A DNA stretch of 64,000 nt from Paenibacillus harenae (GTDB lineage: Bacteria > Bacillota > Bacilli > Paenibacillales > Paenibacillaceae). How positions within the stretch are numbered: the stretch's first letter is position 1; the number at the start of each line of letters is the position of its first letter. Below, one piece after another: positions 44,833 through 54,002 of this stretch. The translations under genes and the position numbers were made by a program. The notes below the pieces were generated by a model. It worked only from the letters and a program-made list of their open reading frames with translations. It did not search any database and had not been told where the DNA came from. Where the stretch lies: contig NZ_JAUSST010000001.1 of NCBI RefSeq assembly GCF_030812415.1, forward strand, positions 372,001 through 436,000, given 5' to 3'.

Positions 44833-46164
44833 TTATTTCGCAAGCGTTGATTTTTGCAGTCTTGCCGGAATAACGTCGTTGCATACAATATTATCGAGCG
44901 ATTCGCGCTTAACCGCAAGATCGGCCTCGCCGTCTTTCACGAATACGACAGCCGGACGACGTATACGGTTATAGTTGCTTGCCATCGCATAGTTATAAGC
45001 ACCTGTGCAGAATACGGCCAGCAGATCGCCGCTCTCCGCCTTAGGAAGCTCCAGATCCCAAATGAGCATGTCGCCGCTCTCGCAGCATTTGCCCGCGATA
45101 GAAACCGTCTCTTCCTTAACGTCGTTCGCACGGTTCGCCAAGATGGCTTCATATTGCGATTGGTAGAGCGCTGGGCGAGGGTTGTCCGTCATGCCGCCGT
45201 CGACGGCGATATATTTGCGAACGCCCGGAATGTGCTTGCTCGTGCCTACCGTGTAAAGCGTGGTGCCCGCGTCGCCAACCATGCTGCGGCCCGGCTCGAC
45301 CCAAATCTCGGGCAGCGGGAATTCCGCTTCGGTGAACTTCGCTTTGATAGCGCCAGTTATCGCGCCAACGTATTCGCTAATCGGAAGCGGCGTATCGCCT
45401 TCCACATAACGGATGCCGAAGCCGCCGCCAAGGTTGATCACTTTGAACGTAAGTCCAAGCTCGGAGCGAATCGCAACGGCAAAGTCAGCTACTTTGTCAA
45501 CGGCCATGCGGAATCCTTCCACTTCGAAAATTTGCGAACCGATGTGGGAATGAACGCCCAGCACCTCAAGGTTCGGCAATGCGATTGCTTGTTCAATCGC
45601 TTGCTTCGCTGCGCCGTTGCCAAGGTCGAAGCCGAACTTCGAATCTTGTTGGCCTGTCGAAATGTAGTCATGCGTATGCGCTTCAACGCCCGGCGTAATA
45701 CGGAGCAAAATGTTCACTTTCTTGCCTTTGTCCGCAGCAAGCGCGTTCAGAAGGTGCAATTCAATAAAGTTGTCGACTACGAAGCAGCCGATGCCTGCGT
45801 CAAGCGCCATGTTGATTTCTTCAGGCGTCTTGTTGTTGCCGTGGAAGTGAATGCGTTCCACCGGGAAGCCTGCTTGCAGAGCCGTATACAGTTCTCCGTC
45901 GGATACGACGTCAAGAGACAAGCCTTCCTGCTCGGCGATTGCGCACATCGCCATTACGCTGAACGCTTTGCTTGCGTAAGCGACTTGGAACTTCAAACCG
46001 GAAGCTTTGAACGCTTCGACATATTCCTTTGCGCGTTGGCGCACGAGTGCCTCGTCCACAATATAGAGAGGCGTGCCGAATTTATTAGCTAGGTCGGTTA
46101 CGTCGCAGCCGCCGATTTCCAAATGACCGTTATTGTTAATAGTGCTGGTTCCATGCAAGTACAT
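44833..46164 (-). CDS. lysA: Diaminopimelate decarboxylase
   Basis: Last step of lysine synthesis, meso-diaminopimelate to L-lysine, PLP-dependent. Motifs: YASKAFSVMAM with the PLP-binding Lys, HSHIGSQIF, NLGGGFGIRY, EPGRSMVGDAG and CESGDML. 443 aa from the ATG at 46164 with GAGGG eight bases upstream; the frame extends 18 codons further to 46218. The gene follows the spoVA genes, as in B. subtilis. Confidence 0.97.
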   Translation of the reverse strand: MYLHGTSTINNNGHLEIGGCDVTDLANKFGTPLYIVDEALVRQRAKEYVEAFKASGLKFQVAYASKAFSVMAMCAIAEQEGLSLDVVSDGELYTALQAGFPVERIHFHGNNKTPEEINMALDAGIGCFVVDNFIELHLLNALAADKGKKVNILLRITPGVEAHTHDYISTGQQDSKFGFDLGNGAAKQAIEQAIALPNLEVLGVHSHIGSQIFEVEGFRMAVDKVADFAVAIRSELGLTFKVINLGGGFGIRYVEGDTPLPISEYVGAITGAIKAKFTEAEFPLPEIWVEPGRSMVGDAGTTLYTVGTSKHIPGVRKYIAVDGGMTDNPRPALYQSQYEAILANRANDVKEETVSIAGKCCESGDMLIWDLELPKAESGDLLAVFCTGAYNYAMASNYNRIRRPAVVFVKDGEADLAVKRESLDNIVCNDVIPARLQKSTLAK

Positions 46165-46294
46165 AGTTTTCCCTCGACTTTCCTCTATCTGCGGACAGAT
46201 AGAACGGTTAATTTGCATCTATAGCATCAGTATATCGCAAACTAACCGCTGCCGAAATGGATAATTTCACATTTCATTTGCATTCTTTGTGAAA

Positions 46295-47956
46295 CTACTC
46301 CGTACTCGGCATCTTGTCCCGCTGCTGCGGACGCAATAGATTCGGTCGCGTCCGATTATGGAGCACAGGTTGACGAATGATAATTCCCCATAACGCCCGC
46401 ATATCGAACGGAATGAAAGGCCACATATACGGGCGATTGAACGAACGCTCAAGGGTTAGCATCATAAGGATCGCAGTCGTGGCGATTACGAAGCCCGGTA
46501 CGCTGAAAGCAGCGACGGATATAATCAACACCAGCCTCACGATCCGATTGGCAAGCCCAAGCTCATAGTTTGGCGTCGCGAACATGCCGATGGCAGCAAC
46601 AGCCATATAGAGGATCACCTCGTTGACGAACAGGCCAGTCTGTACGGCAATATCGCCGATCAGAATAGCCGCAACGAGCGACATGGCCGTCGCAAGCGAT
46701 GTTGGCGTATGAACGGATGCCATTCGCATCAGATCGACGCCGATCTCCGCTAGCAAGAACTGGACAATGAGCGGAAGATGACCTGTTTTTGTCGGTCCGA
46801 TAAACGCAAGCGCCGTCGGCTTAATCTCGGGGTGCAAAACGAACAGCAGCCATATCGGCAGCAGAAACAAGGAGGCGAAGATGCCAATGAATCGAACCCA
46901 TCGCAAGTAGGTCCCGATGAACGGCGTCTGACGATTCTCCTCCGCATGCTGCATGAGGTCGGAGTATGTCGTCGGCAGCGTCATTACGCATGGCGATGTA
47001 TCGACGAAGACGGCGACGGCACCTTCAAGCAAATGGGCCGATACCGTATCGGGCCGCTCCGAATAACGAACGAGCGGGAACGGATTCCAGCCTCGCTTGA
47101 CGGTTGCTTCCTCCAACTGCTTGTCCGCTAGCGGCAGACCGTCCAGCTTCACCATCGAAAACTTATCTTTGATCGACTTCACAAGCTTCGGATCGGCCAA
47201 ATCGGCAATATAGGCGATGCACACATCCGTTTTCGTACGCTCGCCAATCTGGATGATCTCGTAGCGCAATTGCGGGTCGCGAAGCCTCCTGCGAACGAGC
47301 GAGACATTCGTCATAAGCGTTTCGACGAAGCCGTCTCTTGAGCCGCGGACGACTTTCTCGAGCGACGGCTCCTCAGGGCCGCGCGACGGGAAGTTCTTCG
47401 CGTCGATAATTAGCGAAGCAGGCTCATTATCGATAAACAGCGCCGTCGCTCCTGACATGACGCAGGTCAGCATCTCATTCCAATCCGGCTGCTTGACGAC
47501 TTGCGCGGCAGGCACGTACATATTCAGAAAGGCATACAGAGCATCACCCGTCAAATCATCTGGATGCAAGTAAGTCAGTCTCTTCAACACTTCGGTTAAC
47601 AGCGTATCCTTCACAAGTCCGTTCATGAACAGGATGGCTGTTCTCCGCTCACCAAAGGTCATCTCGCGTACAACGACGTCGAAGCTCGTCTTGTATCCAA
47701 TCTCGTTCTCCAGCCGCGACAGAACATCATCCAGCCTTTCAGGTATCGGATTCTCCTTGTTCTTATCGTTCGACCCCGATGATACTTCATGAATACGATT
47801 GCCCATCTGCGAAAAACCCGATTTCTCCGCATCTCCGCTTCCATGACGAGACTCCTCTTGCTTCTGTTCATTAGGCATGGACGATTCGCCATGATGCACC
47901 GCGTCTTCCCCGCCTGTTCCCTCGCCGCCCTGATGCTCCGAACGCATATCCGGCAT
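46295..47956 (-). CDS. spoVAF: Spore germination protein SpoVAF
   Basis: GerA-type membrane protein of the SpoVAF group, 553 aa. The N-terminal 70 residues are polar and low complexity (Gly, Ser, Glu rich). A soluble domain follows (ERRTAILFMNGLVKDTLLTE), then SHxxETVQ-like LARKxxT replaced by family-typical QTPFIGTYLRWVRFIGIFAS and four to five C-terminal helices (ending RPYMWPFIPFDMRAL). The ATG at 47956 has AGAGGTG seven bases upstream. It follows spoVAB directly; spoVAC, AD and AE are not present here. Confidence 0.9.
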   Translation of the reverse strand: MPDMRSEHQGGEGTGGEDAVHHGESSMPNEQKQEESRHGSGDAEKSGFSQMGNRIHEVSSGSNDKNKENPIPERLDDVLSRLENEIGYKTSFDVVVREMTFGERRTAILFMNGLVKDTLLTEVLKRLTYLHPDDLTGDALYAFLNMYVPAAQVVKQPDWNEMLTCVMSGATALFIDNEPASLIIDAKNFPSRGPEEPSLEKVVRGSRDGFVETLMTNVSLVRRRLRDPQLRYEIIQIGERTKTDVCIAYIADLADPKLVKSIKDKFSMVKLDGLPLADKQLEEATVKRGWNPFPLVRYSERPDTVSAHLLEGAVAVFVDTSPCVMTLPTTYSDLMQHAEENRQTPFIGTYLRWVRFIGIFASLFLLPIWLLFVLHPEIKPTALAFIGPTKTGHLPLIVQFLLAEIGVDLMRMASVHTPTSLATAMSLVAAILIGDIAVQTGLFVNEVILYMAVAAIGMFATPNYELGLANRIVRLVLIISVAAFSVPGFVIATTAILMMLTLERSFNRPYMWPFIPFDMRALWGIIIRQPVLHNRTRPNLLRPQQRDKMPSTE

Positions 47957-47989
47957 GCATGCTCACCTCTTCGACATTTAGTTTAAAGA

Positions 47990-48418
47990 TTACCATTGAA
48001 ATACTAGCCAATCGAACAACGAGCCTAACGTTTTGCCAAGCACCATTGCCATCACGAGAGCGACCATATAGTCGGATAAATTCATTCTTTTGGCCATGAT
48101 CGGAAGAACGTTCATAACCTCCGTCAGCGCAGCGGCCAGCATGCCCACGAACAGTCCGTCGAACAAGCCGGCGCCGCTAATGATAATTAAGGGATGCCAG
48201 CCCAACTCCCAATCCATGAAGTCGGCGAAAGTCCAATACATCGCCCCGCTTATGACCGCCGTTTCGAACACGAAAGACATTCGGTAGGCGTTCGCAAGCT
48301 GCGCAAGCCTCGGAATAAGGTCAATGACGATCAGCAGCGCAACGAGGCCGCTTCCGACCGCCAGCCCTCCCGCCAATCCAAGCAAGCCGATAAACACGTT
48401 CGCAAGCGCATCAGCCAT
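47990..48418 (-). CDS. spoVAB: Stage V sporulation protein AB
   Basis: Small polytopic membrane protein (142 aa) of the spoVA system, which carries dipicolinic acid into and out of the spore core. About four helices, with GLAGGLAVGSGLVALLIVIDL, LFDGLFVGMLAAALTEVMNV and ending GSLFDWLVFQW. It overlaps the end of spoVAA by eight bases. Confidence 0.9.
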   Translation of the reverse strand: MADALANVFIGLLGLAGGLAVGSGLVALLIVIDLIPRLAQLANAYRMSFVFETAVISGAMYWTFADFMDWELGWHPLIIISGAGLFDGLFVGMLAAALTEVMNVLPIMAKRMNLSDYMVALVMAMVLGKTLGSLFDWLVFQW

Positions 48419-49061
48419 CGCTGCCGCCCCGCGTTTGATCGTAATCCGACTTCCTGCGCATTTCGTCTGCGATAACGTAGGCGTTCACGTTTTCCTGGTA
48501 CATATAGAGTTCGACTTCCAGAGGATTCGGTTCTTCGTTGAACCTTTTGCGGAATAAATGGTTGAAGAACAGAACCATCCCGAGCCCAATGCCGAGCGAA
48601 TAAGGAATTTGGAACCAGAGCGGGTGCTCGATTTGCTTGCCGCTGATGAGCTCGACAATGCGGGTATGTACCTCCTTCATGCTGACATCGGTGTGGAAAT
48701 TCATTATTGCAAGCCCCGCGCCGAAGAAGAGCAGCAGCCATGAAAGCACGAGAACGAATATGCGCGGTTTCACCGGTTTCTCCGCGACCATGACGAGCAC
48801 TTGCGGATCGCCGTATGCCTCCACCGACAACCCGGGAAAGGCTTCCCGGATCGCCTTCACGATCTGCAGCAAATCGATGACGACCCGATTGCCGTCTGCT
48901 TTCCTATGCTCGTACAGCACGAGCTGCTTAAGCTTCTGCTCCGTCTCCGCGTCCGCCGCCAGCAGCCGGGCCGCTTGGCCTAGCGTGAGACGTTGCTCCG
49001 GGCGCATATATATTCGTTTCTTGAGACGCAGATAGAGGAGCGAAGGCTTATTTGCTTCCAT
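48411..49061 (-). CDS. spoVAA: Stage V sporulation protein AA
   Basis: First gene of the spoVA group. The 216-aa protein has an N-terminal soluble domain (LYLRLKKRIYMRPEQRLTLG) and two C-terminal membrane helices (IFVLVLSWLLLFFGAGLAIM and PYSLGIGLGMVLFFNHLF). A sigma-G type promoter lies about 50 bases upstream, with a terminator for sigF before it, so in this organism transcription in the late forespore can start afresh here. Confidence 0.92.
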   Translation of the reverse strand: MEANKPSLLYLRLKKRIYMRPEQRLTLGQAARLLAADAETEQKLKQLVLYEHRKADGNRVVIDLLQIVKAIREAFPGLSVEAYGDPQVLVMVAEKPVKPRIFVLVLSWLLLFFGAGLAIMNFHTDVSMKEVHTRIVELISGKQIEHPLWFQIPYSLGIGLGMVLFFNHLFRKRFNEEPNPLEVELYMYQENVNAYVIADEMRRKSDYDQTRGGSDG

Positions 49062-49106
49062 CTGTCATCTTCCCTTCCGACGATTCCTTGGATTTTGTTT
49101 CCCTTT

Positions 49107-49137
49107 TAGTATGAGATAAGGCCGTTTCGGATACTCA
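49107..49137 (-). promoter_or_regulatory. Sigma-G type promoter for spoVAA
   Basis: Minus strand TGAGTA, 18-base spacer, CATACTA. The -10 is a perfect match to the forespore (sigma-F/sigma-G) consensus. In B. subtilis spoVA genes are sigma-G controlled. Confidence 0.7.
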
Positions 49138-49160
49138 TGCTTAAGTAGGTAATAAACGGA

Positions 49161-49192
49161 AAAAAACCAGTTCGCCCTATTGGGCGATCTGG
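49161..49192 (-). terminator. Terminator overlapping the sigF stop
   Basis: Minus strand CCAG-A-TCGCCC-AATA-GGGCGA-A-CTGG followed by TTTTTTCC. The stem includes the last codons and the stop of sigF. Confidence 0.85.
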
Positions 49193-49941
49193 TCTCGGAT
49201 GGACTGCAATATTTTTTTCTCCAAGCGCGATACTTGGACTTGCGATATGCCGAGCCGGCTTGCGACCTCGGATTGCGTCTTGTCCCGGTAATAGCGAAGG
49301 TAGACGATGAGCCGCTCTCGCTCGCTAAGACCTTCAATCGCCTCGACAAGCGCAAGCTTATCGAACCATCGATCTTGCGATTCGTCCGCGATCTGATCCA
49401 TGAGCGTAATGGGATCGCCGTCATTCTCGAACACGGTCTCGTGAATCGACGTCGGAGGCTTATTCGCCTCCTGGGCGAACACGACTTCCTCCGGCGTAAT
49501 GCCGAGCCTCTCCGCGACTTCGCTGATGGTCGGCAGACGGCCAAGCGTCTTGGACAGCTCATCCTTCATCTTCCGAACCTTGTTGGCCGTCTCCTTAAGC
49601 GATCTGCTTACCTTAAGCGTCCCGTCATCCCTTAAAAACCGCTGTATCTCGCCGATAATCATCGGCACGGCGTACGTCGAGAACTTGACGTCGTAGGACA
49701 GATCGAACTTATCGACCGACTTCAGCAGGCCGATGCAGCCGATCTGGAACAGATCCTCCGGTTCATACCCGCGATTGATGAACCGTTGAACAACCGACCA
49801 AACAAGCCTTATATTGCAACTGACCAGCGTATCTCTTGCAACTGTATCGCCCGACTGGCTTAATGCGATGAGCCGTTTAACCTCTGCATCATCCAAGTAT
49901 GGCTGGGCTGTATGTTTCAAATCGACTTCCATGAGGTTCAA
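49177..49941 (-). CDS. sigF: RNA polymerase sigma-F factor
   Basis: First forespore-specific sigma factor of sporulation. 254 aa with region 2 (RLVWSVVQRFINRGYEPEDLF and FDLSYDVKFSTYAVPMIIGE), region 3 (RSLKETANKVRKMKDELSKTLG) and region 4 (LSERERLIVYLRYYRDKTQSEVA ... QVSRLEKKI). It is third in spoIIAA-spoIIAB-sigF; SpoIIAB holds it inactive until SpoIIAA is dephosphorylated. Eleven bases separate it from spoIIAB. Confidence 0.98.
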   Translation of the reverse strand: MNLMEVDLKHTAQPYLDDAEVKRLIALSQSGDTVARDTLVSCNIRLVWSVVQRFINRGYEPEDLFQIGCIGLLKSVDKFDLSYDVKFSTYAVPMIIGEIQRFLRDDGTLKVSRSLKETANKVRKMKDELSKTLGRLPTISEVAERLGITPEEVVFAQEANKPPTSIHETVFENDGDPITLMDQIADESQDRWFDKLALVEAIEGLSERERLIVYLRYYRDKTQSEVASRLGISQVQVSRLEKKILQSIRDQIAQ

Positions 49942-49951
49942 CCCCTATGCC

Positions 49952-50398
49952 CTAGTTGTAGAGCGCTTTTTTCGATTCGATTCGCTTCTGCATCGCAACG
50001 CGGGTTCCGCCGCCTGACGTGCTGGAAACCTCGAAGCGGTCCATAAAGTTTTCCATGATCGTGAATCCCATTCCCGAGCGCTCAAGCTCCGGCTTGGATG
50101 TATACAGCGGCTGTCTTGCCAGCTCCAGATCTTCAATGCCATGACCGTTATCCGTAACGGTAATGGAGACGGAGTCGCCTTCAATCGTTGCTTCAATCGT
50201 CACTTGACATGACGGATCGCTCTCGTAACCGTGAATAATCGCATTCGTTACCGCTTCGGAGACGGCTGTCTTCAGATCGTTCAGCTCGTCCAGCGTCGGG
50301 TCGAGCTGCGACACGAAGGCCGCCACCGCAACGCGCGCGAAAGCTTCGTTCTCCGACTTTGCGCTAAAGGAAAGCGTCATTTCATTCGTTCCAGTCAT
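49952..50398 (-). CDS. spoIIAB: Anti-sigma-F factor SpoIIAB
   Basis: GHKL-type kinase and anti-sigma factor. The 148-aa protein shows the N box [13 protein letters not shown]1 [11 protein letters not shown] and G2 [15 protein letters not shown]. It binds sigma-F and phosphorylates SpoIIAA. The start overlaps the spoIIAA stop (ATGA). Confidence 0.97.
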   Translation of the reverse strand: MTGTNEMTLSFSAKSENEAFARVAVAAFVSQLDPTLDELNDLKTAVSEAVTNAIIHGYESDPSCQVTIEATIEGDSVSITVTDNGHGIEDLELARQPLYTSKPELERSGMGFTIMENFMDRFEVSSTSGGGTRVAMQKRIESKKALYN

Positions 50399-50748
50399 GA
50401 CACCACCTCCAAACTGGTAATTGCGGTACGTTCATTGTCGTGCATCGTTATTATTTTGAATATGCCAGACAACTCGAACAGCCGCTGCACATTCGGGTTG
50501 ACGTCGCATACGACCATCTTGCCGCCCCGGCTCTTCACCTGCTTGTACCTGCCCAAGATGACGCCAAGACCGGAACTGTCCATAAATTGCAGCTCCTTCA
50601 AGCTTAGAATGACGTGATCCGTCTTTCCCCGGGCTATTGCTTCCTCCATCTTGAAGCGCACGACGTCAGCCGTATGATGGTCAAGCTCGCCCCGAAGACG
50701 TACGATCAGCATATTGCGGTAATGCTCCAACTCTGCTTGCAGACTCAT
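50395..50748 (-). CDS. spoIIAA: Anti-sigma-F factor antagonist SpoIIAA
   Basis: STAS-domain anti-anti-sigma factor, 117 aa from the ATG at 50748. The phosphorylated serine lies in [20 protein letters not shown]; the start [20 protein letters not shown] matches B. subtilis length exactly. The open frame runs on to 50862 but without family similarity. A sigma-H promoter lies about 40 bases upstream, and dacF before it. Confidence 0.97.
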   Translation of the reverse strand: MSLQAELEHYRNMLIVRLRGELDHHTADVVRFKMEEAIARGKTDHVILSLKELQFMDSSGLGVILGRYKQVKSRGGKMVVCDVNPNVQRLFELSGIFKIITMHDNERTAITSLEVVS

Positions 50749-50785
50749 TAAGCTGCTCATCTCCTTCATTTCGAGATAGAACAGC

Positions 50786-50813
50786 ATTCTCCAAGCGGGC
50801 TGCCGTTTCCTGC
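50786..50813 (-). promoter_or_regulatory. Sigma-H promoter for the spoIIA operon
   Basis: Minus strand GCAGGAAAC, 12 bases, GGAGAAT, a full match to the RnAGGAwwW - n11-12 - RnnGAAT sigma-H consensus. spoIIA is the classic sigma-H operon. Confidence 0.8.
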
Positions 50814-50898
50814 ATGCCGACAAAACTAGAAGCATACCGCTACGAGCTGACAAAAAACGCATGACCGCCTAAGCTTCAAATGATGCTTTTCAGGCTAG

Positions 50899-52113
50899 TC
50901 ACCCGAATAATCCGCCAAACGAACGTCTGAACATTTTCCAGAAGCCGGCCTTGTCAATCGCCTCCGGCGCATCGATCGGGAACTCCTTCAGCACCTGATC
51001 GCCTTGGTATACGACGAGCTTGCCGATCGGCTGTCCCTTCTCGATAGGCGCTTTAAGCGATCCGTTCACGATCAGTTCCGAGCGAATGTCACTCGTCTGC
51101 GCGCCCTTCTTCAACAAAACGCTGTATGGATGGCTCGCGACAAGAGACAACTCCTTCTCGGCGCCTTTCTCGATACGCACTTTGCCGATGGAATCGCCCT
51201 CTTTGACCAGATTGTGATTCATATATTGCGCGAAGCCGTAATCGAACATTTGCGACACTTCGGCATTTCTTGTTTTTGTGTTCGGTTCGCCCATTACGAC
51301 GGCAATGATACGCAGATTATCGCGCTTCGCCGTTGCCGACAGGCAATATTTCGCTTCGCTCGTAAAGCCGGTCTTAAGACCGTCGGCTCCGCTATAGAAG
51401 CGTACGAGCTTGTTCGTGTTGACGAGCCAAAACGGCTTCTCCGAAGACTTGCGCAAGTAATCTTGATAGAGTCCTGTATACTTCGTCACCTCGGAATGCT
51501 TAAGGAGCTCCATCGACATAATCGCAATATCATGCGCGGACGTATAATGATTAGCGACCGGAAGACCGTTCGGATTGGCGAATACCGTATCCTTCATGCC
51601 CAGCTGCTGAGCTCTCTCGTTCATCATCGCGACGAATTGCTGCTCAGTTCCGGCGAGCTTCTCCGCCATAGCCACCGAAGCGTCGTTACCGGATGCGAGA
51701 GCGATGCCTTTGATCATCTCTTCGACCGACATTTCTTCTCCGGGCTCGAGGAAAATTTGCGATCCGCCCATAGACGCCGCATATTCACTCGTTTGCACTT
51801 TATCAGTTAGTTTGATTTTGCCGCTATCCAGCGCCTCCATGATCAGCAACAGCGTCATAATTTTCGTGATGCTGGCCGGAGGAAGCTTGTCGTGACTGTT
51901 TTTCTCGAAAATAACAGTGCCGCTCTCGGCGTCCATCATGATCGCCGAGCGTGCGGACGGCGCGAGATCGACCTGAGAAGCTTTCGGTGCGGACTCCGAT
52001 GCAGCCTGCTTCGCAGGCGCTTGTGCCGCGGGCGCTTGCGCAAACACAGCCCCCGGCAACGCGAGCGAAATGACAATGACGAATATGAGCAATTTACTAC
52101 CTTTGTTTTTCAA
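50899..52113 (-). CDS. dacF: D-alanyl-D-alanine carboxypeptidase DacF
   Basis: Low-molecular-weight penicillin-binding protein that trims forespore peptidoglycan. Signal peptide KLLIFVIVISLALPGAVFAQ, an Ala/Pro/Gln-rich linker, then SxxK as SITKIMTLL, SxN as LASGNDASVA, and KTG as LKTGFTSEA, with the C-terminal beta domain. 404 aa. Its place before spoIIA identifies it as DacF. Confidence 0.95.
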   Translation of the reverse strand: MKNKGSKLLIFVIVISLALPGAVFAQAPAAQAPAKQAASESAPKASQVDLAPSARSAIMMDAESGTVIFEKNSHDKLPPASITKIMTLLLIMEALDSGKIKLTDKVQTSEYAASMGGSQIFLEPGEEMSVEEMIKGIALASGNDASVAMAEKLAGTEQQFVAMMNERAQQLGMKDTVFANPNGLPVANHYTSAHDIAIMSMELLKHSEVTKYTGLYQDYLRKSSEKPFWLVNTNKLVRFYSGADGLKTGFTSEAKYCLSATAKRDNLRIIAVVMGEPNTKTRNAEVSQMFDYGFAQYMNHNLVKEGDSIGKVRIEKGAEKELSLVASHPYSVLLKKGAQTSDIRSELIVNGSLKAPIEKGQPIGKLVVYQGDQVLKEFPIDAPEAIDKAGFWKMFRRSFGGLFG

Positions 52114-52247
52114 CGCTTATTCCTCCTAAGTATTTGACAGCGATTGCGGCCATTTTCGGCTATATTTTCCTCTACATTGTTGACCGAATCTTTGCAAATT
52201 ATTCCAATATCCAATATCGTTGACCCATTTCTCTTCAATCCGTTGCA

Positions 52248-52298
52248 TAAAAAAAGAGCTGCCTCAAAAAGTCCTCTCGACCTTCTAAGACAGCTCTT
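52248..52298 (-). terminator. Terminator after pdp
   Basis: Minus strand AAGAGCTG, a long internal loop with partial pairing, CAGCTCTT, then TTTTTATG. Confidence 0.75.
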
Positions 52299-52350
52299 CG
52301 TTTCATGCTAATTGCAAAGCGTTGTCATTCATGACTTGCGATTCATTTCA

Positions 52351-53682
52351 TTAAGAATAACGCTCGACTCCGGAAGAGGTAACAACCGACAACAATAGCT
52401 TCCGTTCTTCGGGCTGCTTGTCGTTAATCGAATAGGCATCTCTGACCCGAGCCGCGACTTCGCTTGCGGTTTCGTTGTTCTCGCGGACATGCAAGACGGC
52501 GAGCGTATCCCCGGCATTCACCGGATCGCCGACCTTCAGTCGCAGCGCCAGGCCTACGGCATAATCGATCTCGGCTTCCTTCGTCGCTCTCCCTGCGCCA
52601 AGCAGCATCGCCGCAAGCCCAAGCTGCTCGGCTTCGATCGCGCTAACGAAGCCGGAAGCCTCGGCTTTCACCTCGACGCTATGAGGGGCGCTCGGCAGTC
52701 GCGAAGGATCGTCGGCTATGCCTTCGTCCCCGCCCTGTGCCGCAACGAACTGCTTGAACTTTGCCAAAGCGGCTCCGTTATGCAACTGGCTGCGAAGCAG
52801 CTCCTTAGCGGTATCAACGCTGTCGGCTTTGCCTCCAAGCACGACCATATGGGCGCCTAAAGTCAGGCAGAGCTCGGTTAGATCGGCAGGTCCGCGACCC
52901 TTCAACGTCTCGATGGACTCCGCCACTTCGAGCGCATTGCCGATTGCATACCCGAGCGGCTGGTCCATATCGCTAATAATCGCAGCGGTATGACGGCCTA
53001 CCTCCGTGCCGATCTCCACCATTGCTTGCGCCAGCTGCTCGGAATGCTCGAGCGTCTTCATGAAAGCGCCGCTGCCCGTCTTCACGTCAAGTACGATCGC
53101 GTCAGCGCCGGCGGCAATCTTCTTGCTCATAACCGAGCTTGCGATGAGCGGAATCGATTCCACCGTACCCGTCACGTCTCTTAACGCATATAACTTCTTA
53201 TCGGCTGGAGCCAAATTGCCGCTCTGACCGATAACCGACAATCCGATATCGTTCACCTGCGTCATGAACCGCTCGCGCGACAGCTCCGTCCGGAAGCCTT
53301 CAATCGACTCCAGCTTATCGATCGTGCCTCCGGTATGCCCAAGTCCTTTGCCGGACATCTTCGCTACCGGAATGCCAACCGACGCAACGAGAGGCGCAAT
53401 AATCAATGTCGTCTTATCGCCGACTCCGCCCGTGCTGTGCTTATCTACTTTCACGCCGCTAATCGGACCCAAGTCAACCTGATCGCCCGAATTCGCCATC
53501 GCAAGCGTAAGCGCAGCCGTTTCGCCTGCCGTCATCCCTCTAAAGAAAACAGCCATTGCCCAAGCGGACATTTGATAGTCGGGAATATCCCCCCGGCAAT
53601 AGCCGTCGATCAAATAAGTCAGTTCAGAAGCGGTAAGCTCTCCGCCGTCCCGCTTCTTATGGATAATATCTACTGCGCGCAT
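52351..53682 (-). CDS. pdp: Pyrimidine-nucleoside phosphorylase
   Basis: Splits uridine, thymidine and deoxyuridine to base and (deoxy)ribose 1-phosphate. 443 aa with the glycosyl-transferase family 3 signature [20 protein letters not shown] near residue 81 and [18 protein letters not shown], and a C-terminal lipoyl-like barrel ([16 protein letters not shown] type, read as [16 protein letters not shown]). Its product is passed to DeoB in the same cluster. Confidence 0.96.
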   Translation of the reverse strand: MRAVDIIHKKRDGGELTASELTYLIDGYCRGDIPDYQMSAWAMAVFFRGMTAGETAALTLAMANSGDQVDLGPISGVKVDKHSTGGVGDKTTLIIAPLVASVGIPVAKMSGKGLGHTGGTIDKLESIEGFRTELSRERFMTQVNDIGLSVIGQSGNLAPADKKLYALRDVTGTVESIPLIASSVMSKKIAAGADAIVLDVKTGSGAFMKTLEHSEQLAQAMVEIGTEVGRHTAAIISDMDQPLGYAIGNALEVAESIETLKGRGPADLTELCLTLGAHMVVLGGKADSVDTAKELLRSQLHNGAALAKFKQFVAAQGGDEGIADDPSRLPSAPHSVEVKAEASGFVSAIEAEQLGLAAMLLGAGRATKEAEIDYAVGLALRLKVGDPVNAGDTLAVLHVRENNETASEVAARVRDAYSINDKQPEERKLLLSVVTSSGVERYS

Positions 53683-53706
53683 AATTGCCTCCTCATTCTC
53701 TGCGCA

Positions 53707-53883
53707 TTAATTCGCTTTCGAAAGCGCGGCCTGTTCCTTCTGTAACCTAACAATAATTTCGTCCAGCCGCTGGCTGAGCGTAATGACCTCACGGTGCAGG
53801 AAGGATTGCCTTAATAGCGCAGTTTCCACCATTTTGCCCCGCAATTGCTCCATTTGTAAGAGTAATTGCCTATTCATATCCAT
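53707..53883 (-). CDS. Spo0E-like aspartyl-phosphate phosphatase
   Basis: Found by hand; 58 aa, two predicted helices. The Spo0E family motif SQRLD with its upstream His occurs as HREVITLSQRLDEIIVRLQK. Such proteins dephosphorylate Spo0A~P and delay sporulation. It lies between punA and pdp and ahead of dacF-spoIIA, so its place ties it to the sporulation switch. A TATAAT and a 12-base palindrome lie just upstream. Confidence 0.85.
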   Translation of the reverse strand: MDMNRQLLLQMEQLRGKMVETALLRQSFLHREVITLSQRLDEIIVRLQKEQAALSKAN

Positions 53884-53906
53884 CTCATTCTCACTCCATC
53901 ATTCAA

Positions 53907-53923
53907 TGTCCATGGACATTATA
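53907..53923 (-). promoter_or_regulatory. Possible promoter with palindrome for the Spo0E-like gene
   Basis: TATAAT on the minus strand is followed at once by the 12-base palindrome TGTCCATGGACA, near the expected transcript start. The -35 is unclear. Confidence 0.4.
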
Positions 53924-54002
53924 CGACGAACGATTGGACAAACACTGTCATATTTAGTCGATGTAAATGTGACATTTTTGTTACAACCGCTTTGCTATAC
54001 TG

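Noticed and set aside
44854..46092. 412-codon open frame on the plus strand
   Set aside because: Antisense to lysA. The long frame arises from codon bias of the real gene.
51004..51810. 268-codon open frame on the plus strand
   Set aside because: Antisense to dacF, which is unambiguous.
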